Of a stretch of 64,000 nucleotides of DNA, positions 1 to 8,674 are shown one piece after another (position 1 is the stretch's first letter; each line of letters opens with the position of its first letter). A program made the position numbers and the translations under genes. The stretch is taken from NCBI RefSeq assembly GCF_000715015.1, contig NZ_JMIW01000006.1, forward strand, positions 319,376-383,375, in the 5' to 3' direction. Below the pieces are notes generated by a model. The model saw only the letters and a program-made list of their open reading frames with translations, was not told the origin of the DNA and made no database searches. Origin of the DNA: Erythrobacter longus (GTDB taxonomy: Bacteria; Pseudomonadota; Alphaproteobacteria; Sphingomonadales; Sphingomonadaceae).

Positions 1-112
1 CTGCCCCTACTTTCAGGGGGTCTCTAAGCGTGTGGGATCGCTGCGACCTGTTAAAGTTTTGTTGTGCGCACGTTGGACCCGAAATCAATTTTGAAGCGTT
101 ATCCCGGCACAA

Positions 113-1147
113 ATGACTTGGCTAAAACAACATCTACCCAATGACCACCCGCCTGTATCGAGCGGGTCTGTCGGCGTGCTTCTCGTCAATCTGGGGACGC
201 CCGATGCGCCTGATCCTGGATCAGTAAAGCGCTATCTCAAGCAGTTTCTGTCCGATCCCCGGGTGATCGAAATCCCCGCGATTGCGTGGCAACCGATTTT
301 GCGCGGTATCATTTTGAACACCCGCCCTGCAAAAAGCGCGGCGGCCTATTCCAAAATCTGGACCGATCGCGGATCGCCTCTGGCCGACATAACCTCGCGC
401 CAGGCCGAAGCGATCGAGGGGCGTTTTGGCGAAAATGTCATCGTCGATTACGCCATGCGTTACGGCAATCCGTCGATTGAAACGCAGCTTAACAAGCTGA
501 CCGAAAAAGGGTGTGATCGTATTTTGATCGCGCCGCTTTACCCGCAATATTCCGCCGCCACGACCGCGACCGTGTTCGACGAAGTGGCGCGCGTTTTGAA
601 AGGTTTGCGCTGGCAACCGGCCTTGCGCTTTGTCCCGCCCTATCACGATGACGCATTGTATCTGAACGCTCTGGCCGATGATTTGACAGCGCAGGTGAGC
701 GCGCTTTCGTTCAAGCCTGACGTGATGCTGTTAAGCTTTCACGGAATGCCACAACGTACCCTTGAAAAGGGCGATCCCTACCATTGCCACTGCCAGAAAA
801 CCTCGCGGCTTTTGCGCGAGCGTTTGCAAGATCGGCCCGAATGGGAAGGCGTGCGGTTTGAAACCTCTTTCCAGTCGCGCTTTGGCCCTGCCCAATGGCT
901 GGAACCTGCAACCGACGACACTCTGGTCGCAGAAGGCGAAAAAGGCACCAAGCGCCTTGTTGTCGCAGCGCCCGGCTTTTCGGCGGACTGTGTGGAGACA
1001 CTGGAAGAGCTTGCGCTTGAGGGCCGAGATGAATTCCTTGAGGCAGGCGGCGAAGAGTTTGCGGTTCTCGACTGTCTCAACACATCGGGTTCTGGCATTC
1101 AAATGCTTGAGACGATGGTTGCCCGCGAACTTTCCGGCTGGGCCTGA
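113..1147 (+). CDS. hemH: Ferrochelatase
   Basis: Last step of protoheme synthesis, inserting Fe2+ into protoporphyrin IX. The 344-residue product has the usual length for bacterial HemH. It opens with the family signature VGVLLVNLGTPDAPDP near residue 20, carries the metal-site histidine in SFHGMPQ (His210) and the conserved FQSRFGPAQWLEP segment further on. No membrane segment is evident, as in soluble or peripheral bacterial enzymes. It stands alone: the upstream 112 bases hold no gene and the next gene, a P450, starts 295 bases downstream. The family call is secure; the ATG start at 113 gives a normal N-terminus. Confidence 0.97.
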   Translation: MTWLKQHLPNDHPPVSSGSVGVLLVNLGTPDAPDPGSVKRYLKQFLSDPRVIEIPAIAWQPILRGIILNTRPAKSAAAYSKIWTDRGSPLADITSRQAEAIEGRFGENVIVDYAMRYGNPSIETQLNKLTEKGCDRILIAPLYPQYSAATTATVFDEVARVLKGLRWQPALRFVPPYHDDALYLNALADDLTAQVSALSFKPDVMLLSFHGMPQRTLEKGDPYHCHCQKTSRLLRERLQDRPEWEGVRFETSFQSRFGPAQWLEPATDDTLVAEGEKGTKRLVVAAPGFSADCVETLEELALEGRDEFLEAGGEEFAVLDCLNTSGSGIQMLETMVARELSGWA

Positions 1148-1311
1148 TACGGGTCCTGTAAACGGTTTTCCTACATGAAAGAGCGCCGTTATCCCTGACT
1201 GAGGCGCTGTCTGCTTGAAATTGCCGGTCAATTTTCTGCCGCAAGGTGTCTCATAGGATTTTTCATACAAGGTGTTGTTTTTCAATGGCTTGGGTGGATT
1301 TCCCTACAGGG

Positions 1312-1335
1312 CTATGAGACACATGTGTCTCATAG
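1312..1335. promoter_or_regulatory. Perfect 24-bp palindrome, probable operator upstream of the P450 gene
   Basis: Positions 1312-1323 (CTATGAGACACA) are followed directly by their exact reverse complement at 1324-1335, with no spacer. The half-site TGTCTCATAGG occurs again at 1247-1257, about 80 bases upstream. It lies roughly 107 bases before the P450 start in a 295-base intergenic stretch that otherwise shows no gene. Symmetric sites of this kind are typical operators for TetR-, GntR- or LysR-type dimers. The regulator is not encoded in the window, so the link to the P450 is inference from position. Confidence 0.6.
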
Positions 1336-1442
1336 GGTAGGAAACAGGTGAAAGCTAAACCGGGACTTGGCGGCACCTTTACAATAAGGTAAGTTGCAAA
1401 AGACATACCCACTATCGGTGCATTTTCGGAGCTGACTAAACC

Positions 1443-2855
1443 ATGGCAACCCTGGCCGAGCCTAACGCTGCAAGCAGCGCCCATACCCCGAGCTTCTCCC
1501 ATTGGAGCGAGGGCGTGCCGACCGAGGCCGATATCGCCCATATTCCGGGCGATGCGGGCCTGCCCTTGGTGGGCAACACTTTCCGCCAGCTGGCCGATCC
1601 TCATGGCTTTACCAAGCGGATGATCGAAACCCACGGCAAGGTGTACAAAACGCGTGCCTTTGGCGGGTGGAATGTCGCCTTGATCGGGGCAGAGGCGAAC
1701 GAGCTTGTCCTGTTCAACAAGGACAAGATTTTCTCGAGCGAACAAGGCTGGGGACCGGTTCTGGATCAATTGTTCCCGCGCGGGCTTATGCTGATTGATT
1801 TTGATCACCACCGGATTGATCGCCGCGCGCTCTCCATCGCGTTCAAGCCTGAACCCATGCGCCATTATTGCGGGTCCTTGAATTCCGGCATCGCACGCGA
1901 AGTTGCCGGGTGGGAAGGGCCAATGCGTTTTAACCCCGCGATCAAGAAACTGACGCTGGACCTTGCCGCCGACAGCTTCCTTGGCATCCCGTGGGGACCG
2001 GAAGCGGACAAGATCAACACCGCTTTTGTCGATATGGTTCAGGCAAGCGTTGCCCCGATCCGCAGACCCCTACCCTTCACCAAGATGAAAAAGGGCGTGG
2101 ATGGCCGCGCCTTCATGGTCGACTATCTCACCCGCGAAACGATCAGGCGGCGCGAACAGGGCGGCGGGCAGGATATGTTCAGCCAGTTCGCCACCGCGAC
2201 GACCGAAGACGGCGAACTGTTGCCGGTTGATGCCGTGGTCGATCACATGAGCTTTCTTCTTATGGCAGCGCATGACACGATCACTTCGTCGGCGACGTCC
2301 TTCATGTATTATCTCGCGACTGAGCCGGAATGGCAGGAAAAACTGCGCGAGGAGATTTTCGCAGTCACAGGCGGGCCGGATGCCGATGGGAACCCGCGCC
2401 CGCTGTCTTACGAAGACCTTGGCAAGCTTGAGCTGACCGAAATGGCCTTCAAAGAGGCATTGCGGATGATGCCGCCGGTGCCTTCGATGCCGCGCCGCGC
2501 GCTTAAGGAATTTGAGTTTGGCGGATACCGCATTCCGGCGGGGCAATTGTGCGGGATCAATATCTATTGGACCCACCATTCAGACGAATATTGGGACGAC
2601 CCCATGACCTTTGATCCGATGCGCTTTACCCCTGACAAGGTGAAGGCGCGGCACAAATATGCCTGGGTCCCGTTTGGCGGGGGCGCGCATATGTGTCTGG
2701 GGCTGCACTTTGCCTATATGCAGGTGAAGATTTTGCTCGCGCAATTGCTGCAACGCTATCGGATCGAGGCAGAGGCAGGCTATACGCCCGAATGGCAACC
2801 CTGGCCGATCCCGCAACCCAAGGATGGGTTGCAGATCGAGTTCAAGAAGCTGTGA
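1443..2855 (+). CDS. Cytochrome P450 monooxygenase
   Basis: A 470-residue soluble bacterial P450. The heme-binding loop FGGGAHMCLG supplies the thiolate Cys418. The I-helix oxygen-activation motif reads AAHDTITSS, with His next to the conserved Asp-Thr pair, and the K-helix ExxR is EALR. No N-terminal membrane anchor is visible. No ferredoxin, ferredoxin reductase or substrate-pathway gene is adjacent, so redox partners must be encoded elsewhere and the substrate cannot be read from context. The subfamily is not assigned; several CYP clans with a CYP51-like or CYP120-like look are possible. A palindromic operator-like site lies upstream at 1312-1335, suggesting regulated expression. Confidence 0.93.
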   Translation: MATLAEPNAASSAHTPSFSHWSEGVPTEADIAHIPGDAGLPLVGNTFRQLADPHGFTKRMIETHGKVYKTRAFGGWNVALIGAEANELVLFNKDKIFSSEQGWGPVLDQLFPRGLMLIDFDHHRIDRRALSIAFKPEPMRHYCGSLNSGIAREVAGWEGPMRFNPAIKKLTLDLAADSFLGIPWGPEADKINTAFVDMVQASVAPIRRPLPFTKMKKGVDGRAFMVDYLTRETIRRREQGGGQDMFSQFATATTEDGELLPVDAVVDHMSFLLMAAHDTITSSATSFMYYLATEPEWQEKLREEIFAVTGGPDADGNPRPLSYEDLGKLELTEMAFKEALRMMPPVPSMPRRALKEFEFGGYRIPAGQLCGINIYWTHHSDEYWDDPMTFDPMRFTPDKVKARHKYAWVPFGGGAHMCLGLHFAYMQVKILLAQLLQRYRIEAEAGYTPEWQPWPIPQPKDGLQIEFKKL

Positions 2856-2897
2856 CAATTCAGCATTCGTAAAGCCGCAGCGGGACAGATTGATGGT

Positions 2898-3335
2898 ATG
2901 ATACGGCGATATCCTCTTGCAGCGGCTTTGGCTCTTGGGCTGATCGCCCTCGCATTCACAAGCTCCCCTGCCAGCGCCGAGGATTTGCCGGTGCTTGGCG
3001 AAGGGCGGTGCTTCTACGCTGAAAAGTATGCGGTGTTGCGCGAGGAGGGCGTCAATCTTGCCGATTGTGATGCGGCGCGCATTGATCAGTCGGGTGACGA
3101 AGCGGTTTTCGTTTTCACTCACACTCGGCGTAAACGCGAAACCCTGTTTCGAACGCGGCGTGTTGGCGATAGCTGGCAGATAATCGCAGCCCGTCAGCAA
3201 GACCGGGCGTGGCGCGATGCAACCGGGGCATGCGAGATTTATCGCCGCGATGGGATGGTCAGCACAGTGGCCTGTTACACCACCACGGGCGTCTTTCGAT
3301 ACGCTGCGAATTTCGAAGTTGGTCGAGGCTTTTAA
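2898..3335 (+). CDS. Small exported protein of unknown function
   Basis: A 145-residue protein with a clear N-terminal signal peptide: MIRRYPL, a hydrophobic core of about 15 residues, and a cleavage-like ASA-ED site near residue 27. The mature part is about 118 residues and contains four cysteines (RCFY, ADCD, GACE, VACY), which could form two disulfides in the periplasm. I do not recognise the family. It starts 43 bases after the P450 stop and could be cotranscribed with it, but nothing in the sequence ties the functions together. Confidence 0.75.
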   Translation: MIRRYPLAAALALGLIALAFTSSPASAEDLPVLGEGRCFYAEKYAVLREEGVNLADCDAARIDQSGDEAVFVFTHTRRKRETLFRTRRVGDSWQIIAARQQDRAWRDATGACEIYRRDGMVSTVACYTTTGVFRYAANFEVGRGF

Positions 3336-3355
3336 ACCAGGTTGGCCGGTGGCTT

Positions 3356-3526
3356 TCAAAAATCCCAGGCGATGCCGTCTTTCTCCCAATCGCCGTAACG
3401 TGTCGGGGAAAGATCGCGTGGCTCATCTTTTAGGGGATCGACCGCCTTTGGCTTTGGCGCTGGATCGTTGGTCCAATGCTTGGGTTTTGTGAAGGCTTTG
3501 GCGGTTTCGGATTTTTGTTTGGTCAT
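3356..3526 (-). CDS. DUF1674 protein, SDHAF4-like succinate dehydrogenase assembly factor
   Basis: A 56-residue protein starting MTKQKSETAK and ending with the DUF1674 signature, in which PTRYGDWEKDGIAWDF closes the chain. Eukaryotic SDHAF4 and alphaproteobacterial DUF1674 proteins share this short C-terminal block and help flavinylated SdhA assemble into complex II. The start at 3526 is preferred because upstream in-frame sequence does not resemble the family and this ATG gives the usual length. It is convergent with the small exported protein upstream and divergent from rsmB. No sdh genes are nearby, so the role rests on family knowledge. Confidence 0.82.
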   Translation of the reverse strand: MTKQKSETAKAFTKPKHWTNDPAPKPKAVDPLKDEPRDLSPTRYGDWEKDGIAWDF

Positions 3527-3586
3527 GGTTATTACTAAATGCGCAAGCTGGCGCTTAGTTTCAAGGAAGGCTAGGGGCGCGAGGAT

Positions 3587-4828
3587 ATGGCTCAACCTTC
3601 CGGAATTCACGCACGCCGCGCGGCGCTCAAAATGCTCGATGCGGTCCTGCGCCGGGGGGAGACCCTGGAACAGGCGGCGCCGGGGGCTCTGAGGGATGTT
3701 CGCAAGGCCCCTGACCAAGCGCTGGCCAAGGCGATTGTGGGTGAGGCGCTGCGGTGGCTGACGGATTTGGACGCGCTGATCGATAGCGCGACGAAGAACC
3801 CGCTGCCAGACGATGCCAAACCGCGCAGCGTCTTGCGGTTGATGCTGGCGCAAAGCTTGCGATTGGAAACACCGCCCCACGCGGTGATCGCAACGGGGCT
3901 GCCACTGCTCGCCGGTGGTCCAAGGCGGTTGGCGCATGGGGTATTCTCAACCCTGATGAAGCGCGAGGTGACGCTGCCCGAGGCCCCCACCCTGCCTGAG
4001 CGATTTCAGGAACGCTGGGATGGTATGGCGCACGGCCTTGTCCAGCCGCCTGAAGTTGACCTGCATTTGAAGGATGAAGGTCAAACCGATCAATGGCAGG
4101 CAAAACTTGGCGGGGAAAGCTTTGCCTCTGGCCATGTCCGTATGCCGCGCGGGACCCCGATCGAGCAGGTCGAAGGCTATGACGAAGGCGCATGGTGGGT
4201 GCAGGACCTCGCTGCGCAATTGCCGACGCGCCTGCTTGGAGACGGGGCAGGCAAGCACGCCCTCGATCTGTGCGCCGCGCCGGGTGGAAAGACCATGGCG
4301 CTATCGGCAAGCGGATGGAAAGTCACCGCGCTCGACATTTCAAAGCGGCGCTTGGGCGTTCTGAAAGACAACCTCAAACGCACCGGGCTTAAAGCCTCTC
4401 CGTTGCGCGCTGACGCGCTGACATGGGAGCCCAAGCATCAGTTTGACGCGATCCTGCTTGATGCGCCGTGCACCGCGACGGGTACCTGCCGCCGCCACCC
4501 CGATGTGCTCCACCGCATAGGCCCACGTCAGATTGCGGAGATGGTCGAAATCCAGCGCGCTCTGATTGAGAAGGCCGCAGGATGGCTCAAATCGGGCGGT
4601 ACTTTGATCTACGCAGTGTGTTCGCTGGAACCCGAAGAAGGCGAAGAACAAGCCGACTGGATCAATGACACCTTCGGCCTTACCCCTGCGCCAATTCAGG
4701 GTGTGGAGCTGCCTGCGAGTTTGGAGCCAACGCCCGAAGGCTGGCTGCGCACCCATCCAGGAATGCTGCGCGAAAAAGGCGGGCTTGACGGGTTTTTCGT
4801 AGGCCGGTGGACTAAAAGCGTAAGGTGA
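3587..4828 (+). CDS. rsmB: 16S rRNA m5C967 methyltransferase (RsmB/Sun family)
   Basis: A 413-residue RNA methyltransferase with an N-terminal NusB-like RNA-binding domain (about residues 1-130) and a C-terminal Rossmann domain. The SAM-binding loop is LDLCAAPGGKT near residue 225. Both mechanistic cysteines are present: Cys295 in DAPCTATG and Cys345 in AVCSLEPEE. Their spacing of 50 residues equals that of the E. coli enzyme. It modifies C967 of 16S rRNA. The 3-prime end overlaps the convergent downstream gene by 17 bases. Other RsmB/NOL1-type specificities are possible but the NusB-like domain favours RsmB. Confidence 0.93.
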   Translation: MAQPSGIHARRAALKMLDAVLRRGETLEQAAPGALRDVRKAPDQALAKAIVGEALRWLTDLDALIDSATKNPLPDDAKPRSVLRLMLAQSLRLETPPHAVIATGLPLLAGGPRRLAHGVFSTLMKREVTLPEAPTLPERFQERWDGMAHGLVQPPEVDLHLKDEGQTDQWQAKLGGESFASGHVRMPRGTPIEQVEGYDEGAWWVQDLAAQLPTRLLGDGAGKHALDLCAAPGGKTMALSASGWKVTALDISKRRLGVLKDNLKRTGLKASPLRADALTWEPKHQFDAILLDAPCTATGTCRRHPDVLHRIGPRQIAEMVEIQRALIEKAAGWLKSGGTLIYAVCSLEPEEGEEQADWINDTFGLTPAPIQGVELPASLEPTPEGWLRTHPGMLREKGGLDGFFVGRWTKSVR

Positions 4829-5642
4829 TTGACGCGCAAGGGTTTCCTACTTGCTCCACTTCAAATATCGCGCTGTTTTCGTCCACCCGAGCGACGTTAA
4901 GCCTCAAAGGCGCACCCAATTCGACATAACGCTTCATCGTCATCTCACCGCTGGTATCAATATCGGTGCGCCCTTTGACCAAGAAGAGAGCCTGTCGCGC
5001 AAGTTCGTGCAAATGGGTTGAGTTCACGTGGTCCCCCGACCCACCGATAAAGGCATTGCCGGGAGGAAATCCGTTTTCAGCCGTTACCAAAGCCTCGATA
5101 TAACCCTTGGCAAGGTCAAAAGGCGCGACGAACACGCGCTCGCCTTGGGCCAGGCCGAGCGTCTTTGGCTCAGCATATTGAAACGCGGTGGAAAGCGCCG
5201 ATTGCTGAACCGATTGCTGGGCCACTTTCTTGGCCTCTTCGCGCCATTGCTCAAAATTGCGGTTGCGAAAGATGACGCCGCGCCCGCGAATGGTGACCAC
5301 AACCGCGCCATCAGCGTTGAAAAGCTCAATCACATAACCAAGCTTTCCCTCCTCGCTTTCGAGACGATAAAACCCGCGTGTCGCATGGCCGCCGTCAGCT
5401 TCGCCAAGCTCCCAGTCAATCCAGGTAAGCGCTGTCCATTTGGTCTCCTCCCACCCTTGCAGCGCGCTCGACGCGCCGACGGCAGTCCAGAAGCTTTGCG
5501 TCTGGACCACCACCGGATGATGCACGGGCAGGGCGAGCCAAGGGTTGGCCCTCACATCTTGCGAGCATTGGAAGGCGACCGAGTCATGCGCCTGAACCTC
5601 ATGCGCGAAGGAATAGGGATTGGCCGGATGTTGGGAAGCCAT
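4812..5642 (-). CDS. Conserved hypothetical protein
   Basis: A 276-residue cytoplasmic-looking protein without signal peptide or membrane segment. I do not recognise the family. The chain contains aromatic, beta-rich stretches (WTALTWIDWELGEA, GYVIELFNADGAVVVTIRGRGVIF) and ends in a basic beta strand SITLRF. It begins 12 bases after the msrA stop, on the same strand, and may be cotranscribed with msrA. Its 3-prime end overlaps the convergent rsmB by 17 bases. The long plus-strand frame across this region is its shadow: the minus frame has the coherent composition and start. Confidence 0.75.
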   Translation of the reverse strand: MASQHPANPYSFAHEVQAHDSVAFQCSQDVRANPWLALPVHHPVVVQTQSFWTAVGASSALQGWEETKWTALTWIDWELGEADGGHATRGFYRLESEEGKLGYVIELFNADGAVVVTIRGRGVIFRNRNFEQWREEAKKVAQQSVQQSALSTAFQYAEPKTLGLAQGERVFVAPFDLAKGYIEALVTAENGFPPGNAFIGGSGDHVNSTHLHELARQALFLVKGRTDIDTSGEMTMKRYVELGAPLRLNVARVDENSAIFEVEQVGNPCASITLRF

Positions 5643-5654
5643 CGGCGTTTGAGC

Positions 5655-6200
5655 CTAGCTTTTCACATATTTTTGAAAACTCTTGCGAAGTTTCATGATC
5701 TTGGGCGGGATCACAGCAAGGCAATAGGGATTGCGCTGCCCTTCGCCGTCCCAATACTCCTGATGGTAATCCTCAGCCGGATACCACGGCGCGGTCTGTG
5801 CATCGCCATCAAGGCCCTCGATAGTGGTCACAGCCACCTTGCCATTTTCCGCATTCCAACGCTCAATCGCGGCCTTGGCTTCTTCGCCTTGCGCCGCATT
5901 CAAAGGGAAGATCGCGCTGCGGTATTGTGTGCCGATGTCATTGCCCTGGCGGTTCAATTGGGTTGGATCGTGCGTGCCAAGGAAGACGTCGTAAATCTCA
6001 CCCAGGCTGATCGCGTTGGGATCAAACGTCACACGGATGCCTTCGGCATGGCCGGTGGAGCCGGTGCACACCTGCTTGTACGTCGGATTGGCAATTGTCC
6101 CGCCGATATATCCGCTTTCGACTTCGTTCACACCAATCACGTCCTTGAACACGGCCTCGGTGCACCAAAAGCACCCGCCTGCGATAATTGCCTGTTCCAT
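5655..6200 (-). CDS. msrA: Peptide-methionine (S)-S-oxide reductase MsrA
   Basis: Repairs oxidised methionine by reducing the S-sulfoxide. The active-site signature GGCFWCTEAVF sits at the N-terminus and the family blocks GYIGG, GHAEGIRVTFDP, HDPTQLNRQGNDIGTQYRSAIF and HQEYW follow in order. The start at 6200 (MEQAIIAGG) gives 181 residues and has GGAG five bases upstream; an ATG at 6263 would add 21 unconserved residues. A cysteine in KQVCTGSTGHAEG is in the region where MsrA resolving cysteines are often found. No MsrB is in the window. Confidence 0.95.
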   Translation of the reverse strand: MEQAIIAGGCFWCTEAVFKDVIGVNEVESGYIGGTIANPTYKQVCTGSTGHAEGIRVTFDPNAISLGEIYDVFLGTHDPTQLNRQGNDIGTQYRSAIFPLNAAQGEEAKAAIERWNAENGKVAVTTIEGLDGDAQTAPWYPAEDYHQEYWDGEGQRNPYCLAVIPPKIMKLRKSFQKYVKS

Positions 6201-6355
6201 AAATTCTCCGATCATTCGTTTGGCCAGAACATAGGAAGCGACACGTATTTTCAAAAGACCCAAGCTATTTTCAAAGGATAGGGCGCGCCTCTCTTGTCAT
6301 GCGCCCTCCACGCCTTAAAACAAGCCGCAGGCTCACCCAGAGAGGATCTCTTGCC

Positions 6356-7225
6356 ATGAAATTCAAATTCCTTGCCCCCGCAGCAGTTCTTGCCGCTTCC
6401 ACTGCGATGATTTCAATTGCCGCTCCGGCGGTCGCTGACGATCATGCCGAGGCGGCGGCACCTGCCCTTGCAGACGTGCTTGCACACGAACGCCGCGATG
6501 GCGACCGCGAGCGTGACCAATATCGCAATCCTGCCGAAACCCTTGCCTTCTTCGGCGTCGAACCAACCATGACGGTTGCCGAATATAGCCCCGGCGGTGG
6601 ATGGTACACCCGGGTGCTTGCGCCCTATTTGATGCCGGCTGGCACCTACATTGCGTTTAACGGTGACAGCGATGGACGCACCTACCAAACCCGCGCTCAA
6701 GAAGCGCGCGCCAAGGGTTGGACGGAAAGCTTCAAGGAAGGCATGGCACAGGCCATGGGCGTTGAAGCTGATAGCGTGATGGCTTTTGAAGTCGACGAAA
6801 TGCCTGAAGAAGCCGCTGGCACGGTTGACCGCGTGCTGATCTTCCGTTCGATGCACGGGCTGAATATTGGCAATAATGCCGATGATATCCTGAAAGCGGC
6901 ACGCGTCATGCTAAAAGATGATGGCATGGTCGGCGTGGTTCAGCACCGTGCACCCGAAGGCGCCAGCTATGACGATTATGGCGCACGCCAGCGCGGTTAC
7001 ATGCGCAAACAGGACGTTGTCGCAATTTTCGAGGCCAACGGATTTGAACTCGCCGCAGAAAGCGAAGTGAACGCCAACCCCAAAGACACAGCCGACTATG
7101 AAGGCGGCGTGTGGACGCTTCCTCCATCGTTTGGGTTTGGTCGCCAAAGCGAAGAGGAAATGGCCAAGCACCGCGCCATTGGTGAAAGCGACCGTATGAC
7201 CTTGCTCTTCCGCAAGGCTGACTAA
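6356..7225 (+). CDS. Exported class I methyltransferase-like protein (COG4798 type)
   Basis: A 289-residue protein with a signal peptide (MKFKFLAPAAVLAAS... PAVADDHAEAA) followed by a SAM-methyltransferase-like fold. The glycine loop reads EYSPGGGWYTRVLAPYL and DRVLIFRSMHGL follows further on. COG4798 proteins are described as predicted methyltransferases, and many carry a signal peptide although SAM is not expected in the periplasm, so the activity is unproven. The start at 6356 has GAGAGG upstream and begins exactly at the signal peptide; an ATG at 6299 would add 19 charged residues in front of it. Confidence 0.85.
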   Translation: MKFKFLAPAAVLAASTAMISIAAPAVADDHAEAAAPALADVLAHERRDGDRERDQYRNPAETLAFFGVEPTMTVAEYSPGGGWYTRVLAPYLMPAGTYIAFNGDSDGRTYQTRAQEARAKGWTESFKEGMAQAMGVEADSVMAFEVDEMPEEAAGTVDRVLIFRSMHGLNIGNNADDILKAARVMLKDDGMVGVVQHRAPEGASYDDYGARQRGYMRKQDVVAIFEANGFELAAESEVNANPKDTADYEGGVWTLPPSFGFGRQSEEEMAKHRAIGESDRMTLLFRKAD

Positions 7226-7243
7226 AGTTCTAAGGGCGGCGGC

Positions 7244-8110
7244 ATGAACACTCTTACTGTCGCCGCCCTTCAACTTGCGCTTGGCCGCGCTGATGAGGCT
7301 GAGAATATCGCCGCTGTTGCCGCTTTGGTCGAAGAGGCTGCGGCGCGCGGAGCCAAGGTGATCTTGCCGCCAGAGCTATTCTCCGGCCCCTATTTCTGCA
7401 GCGTTGAGGACGAGGCGCTCTTTGCGCTGGCGCGTCCTACATCAGAGCACCCCAGCGTGATCGCGATGCAGGCGCTTGCCGCGAAGCTCAAGGTCACCAT
7501 CCCGACCAGCTTTTTTGAACGAGACGGGCACCACTATTACAACACGCTTGCCATGATCGGCCCGGATGGCGCGATCATGGGCACATACCGGAAAAGTCAC
7601 ATTCCCGATGGGCCGGGCTATGAGGAAAAATTCTATTTCCGGCCCGGCAACGATGGCTTCAAAGTCTGGGATGTGCCGGGTGACGAGGGCACGAGCGTGC
7701 GCATTGGCGTCGGCATTTGCTGGGACCAATGGTATCCTGAATGTGCCCGCGTGATGGCGCTGAAGGGCGCAGAAGTGCTGCTGTATCCCACGGCCATCGG
7801 GTCAGAGCCTTATGACGCCGACCTCGACACAAGCCGGATGTGGCGCAGGGCAATGGTGGGGCACGCAGTGTCCAATTGCATGCCGGTGATCGCGGCCAAT
7901 CGGATCGGCACAGAGGGCGATCAAAGCTTCTATGGCCACTCCTTCATCACCGACGAATGGGGCGATTTGGTCGAAGAATACGGCGCTAAGGAAGCGGGCG
8001 CGCTTCTCAGCACTCTCGACCTTGGCGAGGCTGCCAAGCACCGTGCCGGCATGGGGTTTTTCCGTGATCGCCGCCCGCAGCTTTACAGCCGCATCGCCGA
8101 AGATATTTGA
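7244..8110 (+). CDS. aguB: N-carbamoylputrescine amidase
   Basis: A 288-residue nitrilase-superfamily enzyme hydrolysing N-carbamoylputrescine to putrescine, CO2 and ammonia. The Glu-Lys-Cys triad is visible: Glu44 in LPPELF, Lys in GTYRKSHIPDGPGYEEKFYF and Cys in GVGICWDQWYPE. The long conserved stretch after the lysine is typical of AguB rather than generic nitrilases. The partner agmatine deiminase (aguA) is not in the window. The stop overlaps the TTG start of folK, so the two are probably translated from one message although their pathways are unrelated. Confidence 0.93.
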   Translation: MNTLTVAALQLALGRADEAENIAAVAALVEEAAARGAKVILPPELFSGPYFCSVEDEALFALARPTSEHPSVIAMQALAAKLKVTIPTSFFERDGHHYYNTLAMIGPDGAIMGTYRKSHIPDGPGYEEKFYFRPGNDGFKVWDVPGDEGTSVRIGVGICWDQWYPECARVMALKGAEVLLYPTAIGSEPYDADLDTSRMWRRAMVGHAVSNCMPVIAANRIGTEGDQSFYGHSFITDEWGDLVEEYGAKEAGALLSTLDLGEAAKHRAGMGFFRDRRPQLYSRIAEDI

Positions 8111-8586
8111 ACGCGGTCCTTGTGAGCAGTTCGTATCTCATCGCGTTGGGGTCCAACCGGCGCCACCACATTTACGGGCGTCCGCGCGATGTTGTGCGCG
8201 CTGCGATGGAGGAATTGGCTGTGCTGGGCACAGTCACTGCGCGATCAAGGATCATAACAACCGATCCCATCGGCCCTGCACAGCGGCGTTTTTCCAACGC
8301 CGCCTTGGTGATTACAAGCGAATACGACCCGCTAAGCCTTTTGGCAGGGCTTAAACATATCGAAAGCGAGTTTGGGCGGCGCACGGGACAACGCTGGGGC
8401 GACCGTGTGCTTGACCTTGATATTGTGCTTTGGAGCGGAGGGGCGTTCGCCTCGCGCACGCTCACCATCCCTCACCGTGAATTCCGCCTGCGCGATTTTG
8501 TGTTGAAACCAGCGCAGATGGTTGCACCCGGTTGGCGCGACCCGGTGACGGGCTTAAGCATCAGACAGTTAAGCGCCCGGATTTAG
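8107..8586 (+). CDS. folK: 2-amino-4-hydroxy-6-hydroxymethyldihydropteridine pyrophosphokinase
   Basis: HPPK transfers pyrophosphate from ATP to the pterin alcohol in folate synthesis. The 159-residue product shows IALGSN near the N-terminus, the WGDRVLDLDIVLW block with the metal-binding aspartates and IPHREFRLRDFVLKP near the C-terminus, all family hallmarks. The start is a TTG that overlaps the aguB stop (TTGA); a GTG at 8122 is the alternative and would remove five residues. Other folate genes are not adjacent. Confidence 0.92.
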   Translation: MNAVLVSSSYLIALGSNRRHHIYGRPRDVVRAAMEELAVLGTVTARSRIITTDPIGPAQRRFSNAALVITSEYDPLSLLAGLKHIESEFGRRTGQRWGDRVLDLDIVLWSGGAFASRTLTIPHREFRLRDFVLKPAQMVAPGWRDPVTGLSIRQLSARI

Positions 8587-8674
8587 GCGCCAGATACGGG
8601 AAGGGCGCCTCGCCAGTTTCCTGACAACGCGCCCTTATCACTTACAGAAGGACCAATTCTGCGAGACGAATTCG

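Noticed and set aside
1263..1865. Minus-strand open frame overlapping the P450 5-prime end and the palindrome.
   Set aside because: Most of it lies antisense to the P450 coding sequence and it has no recognisable domain or ribosome binding site.
5028..6281. Long plus-strand open frame of 417 codons opposite the hypothetical protein and msrA.
   Set aside because: It spans two genes that are clearly coding on the minus strand (msrA is unmistakable), and its translation has no family features.
8585..8610. Inverted repeat AGGCGCC/GGCGCCT just after folK as a terminator.
   Set aside because: A 7-bp stem is present but the loop is 12 bases and no T tract follows; too weak to call.
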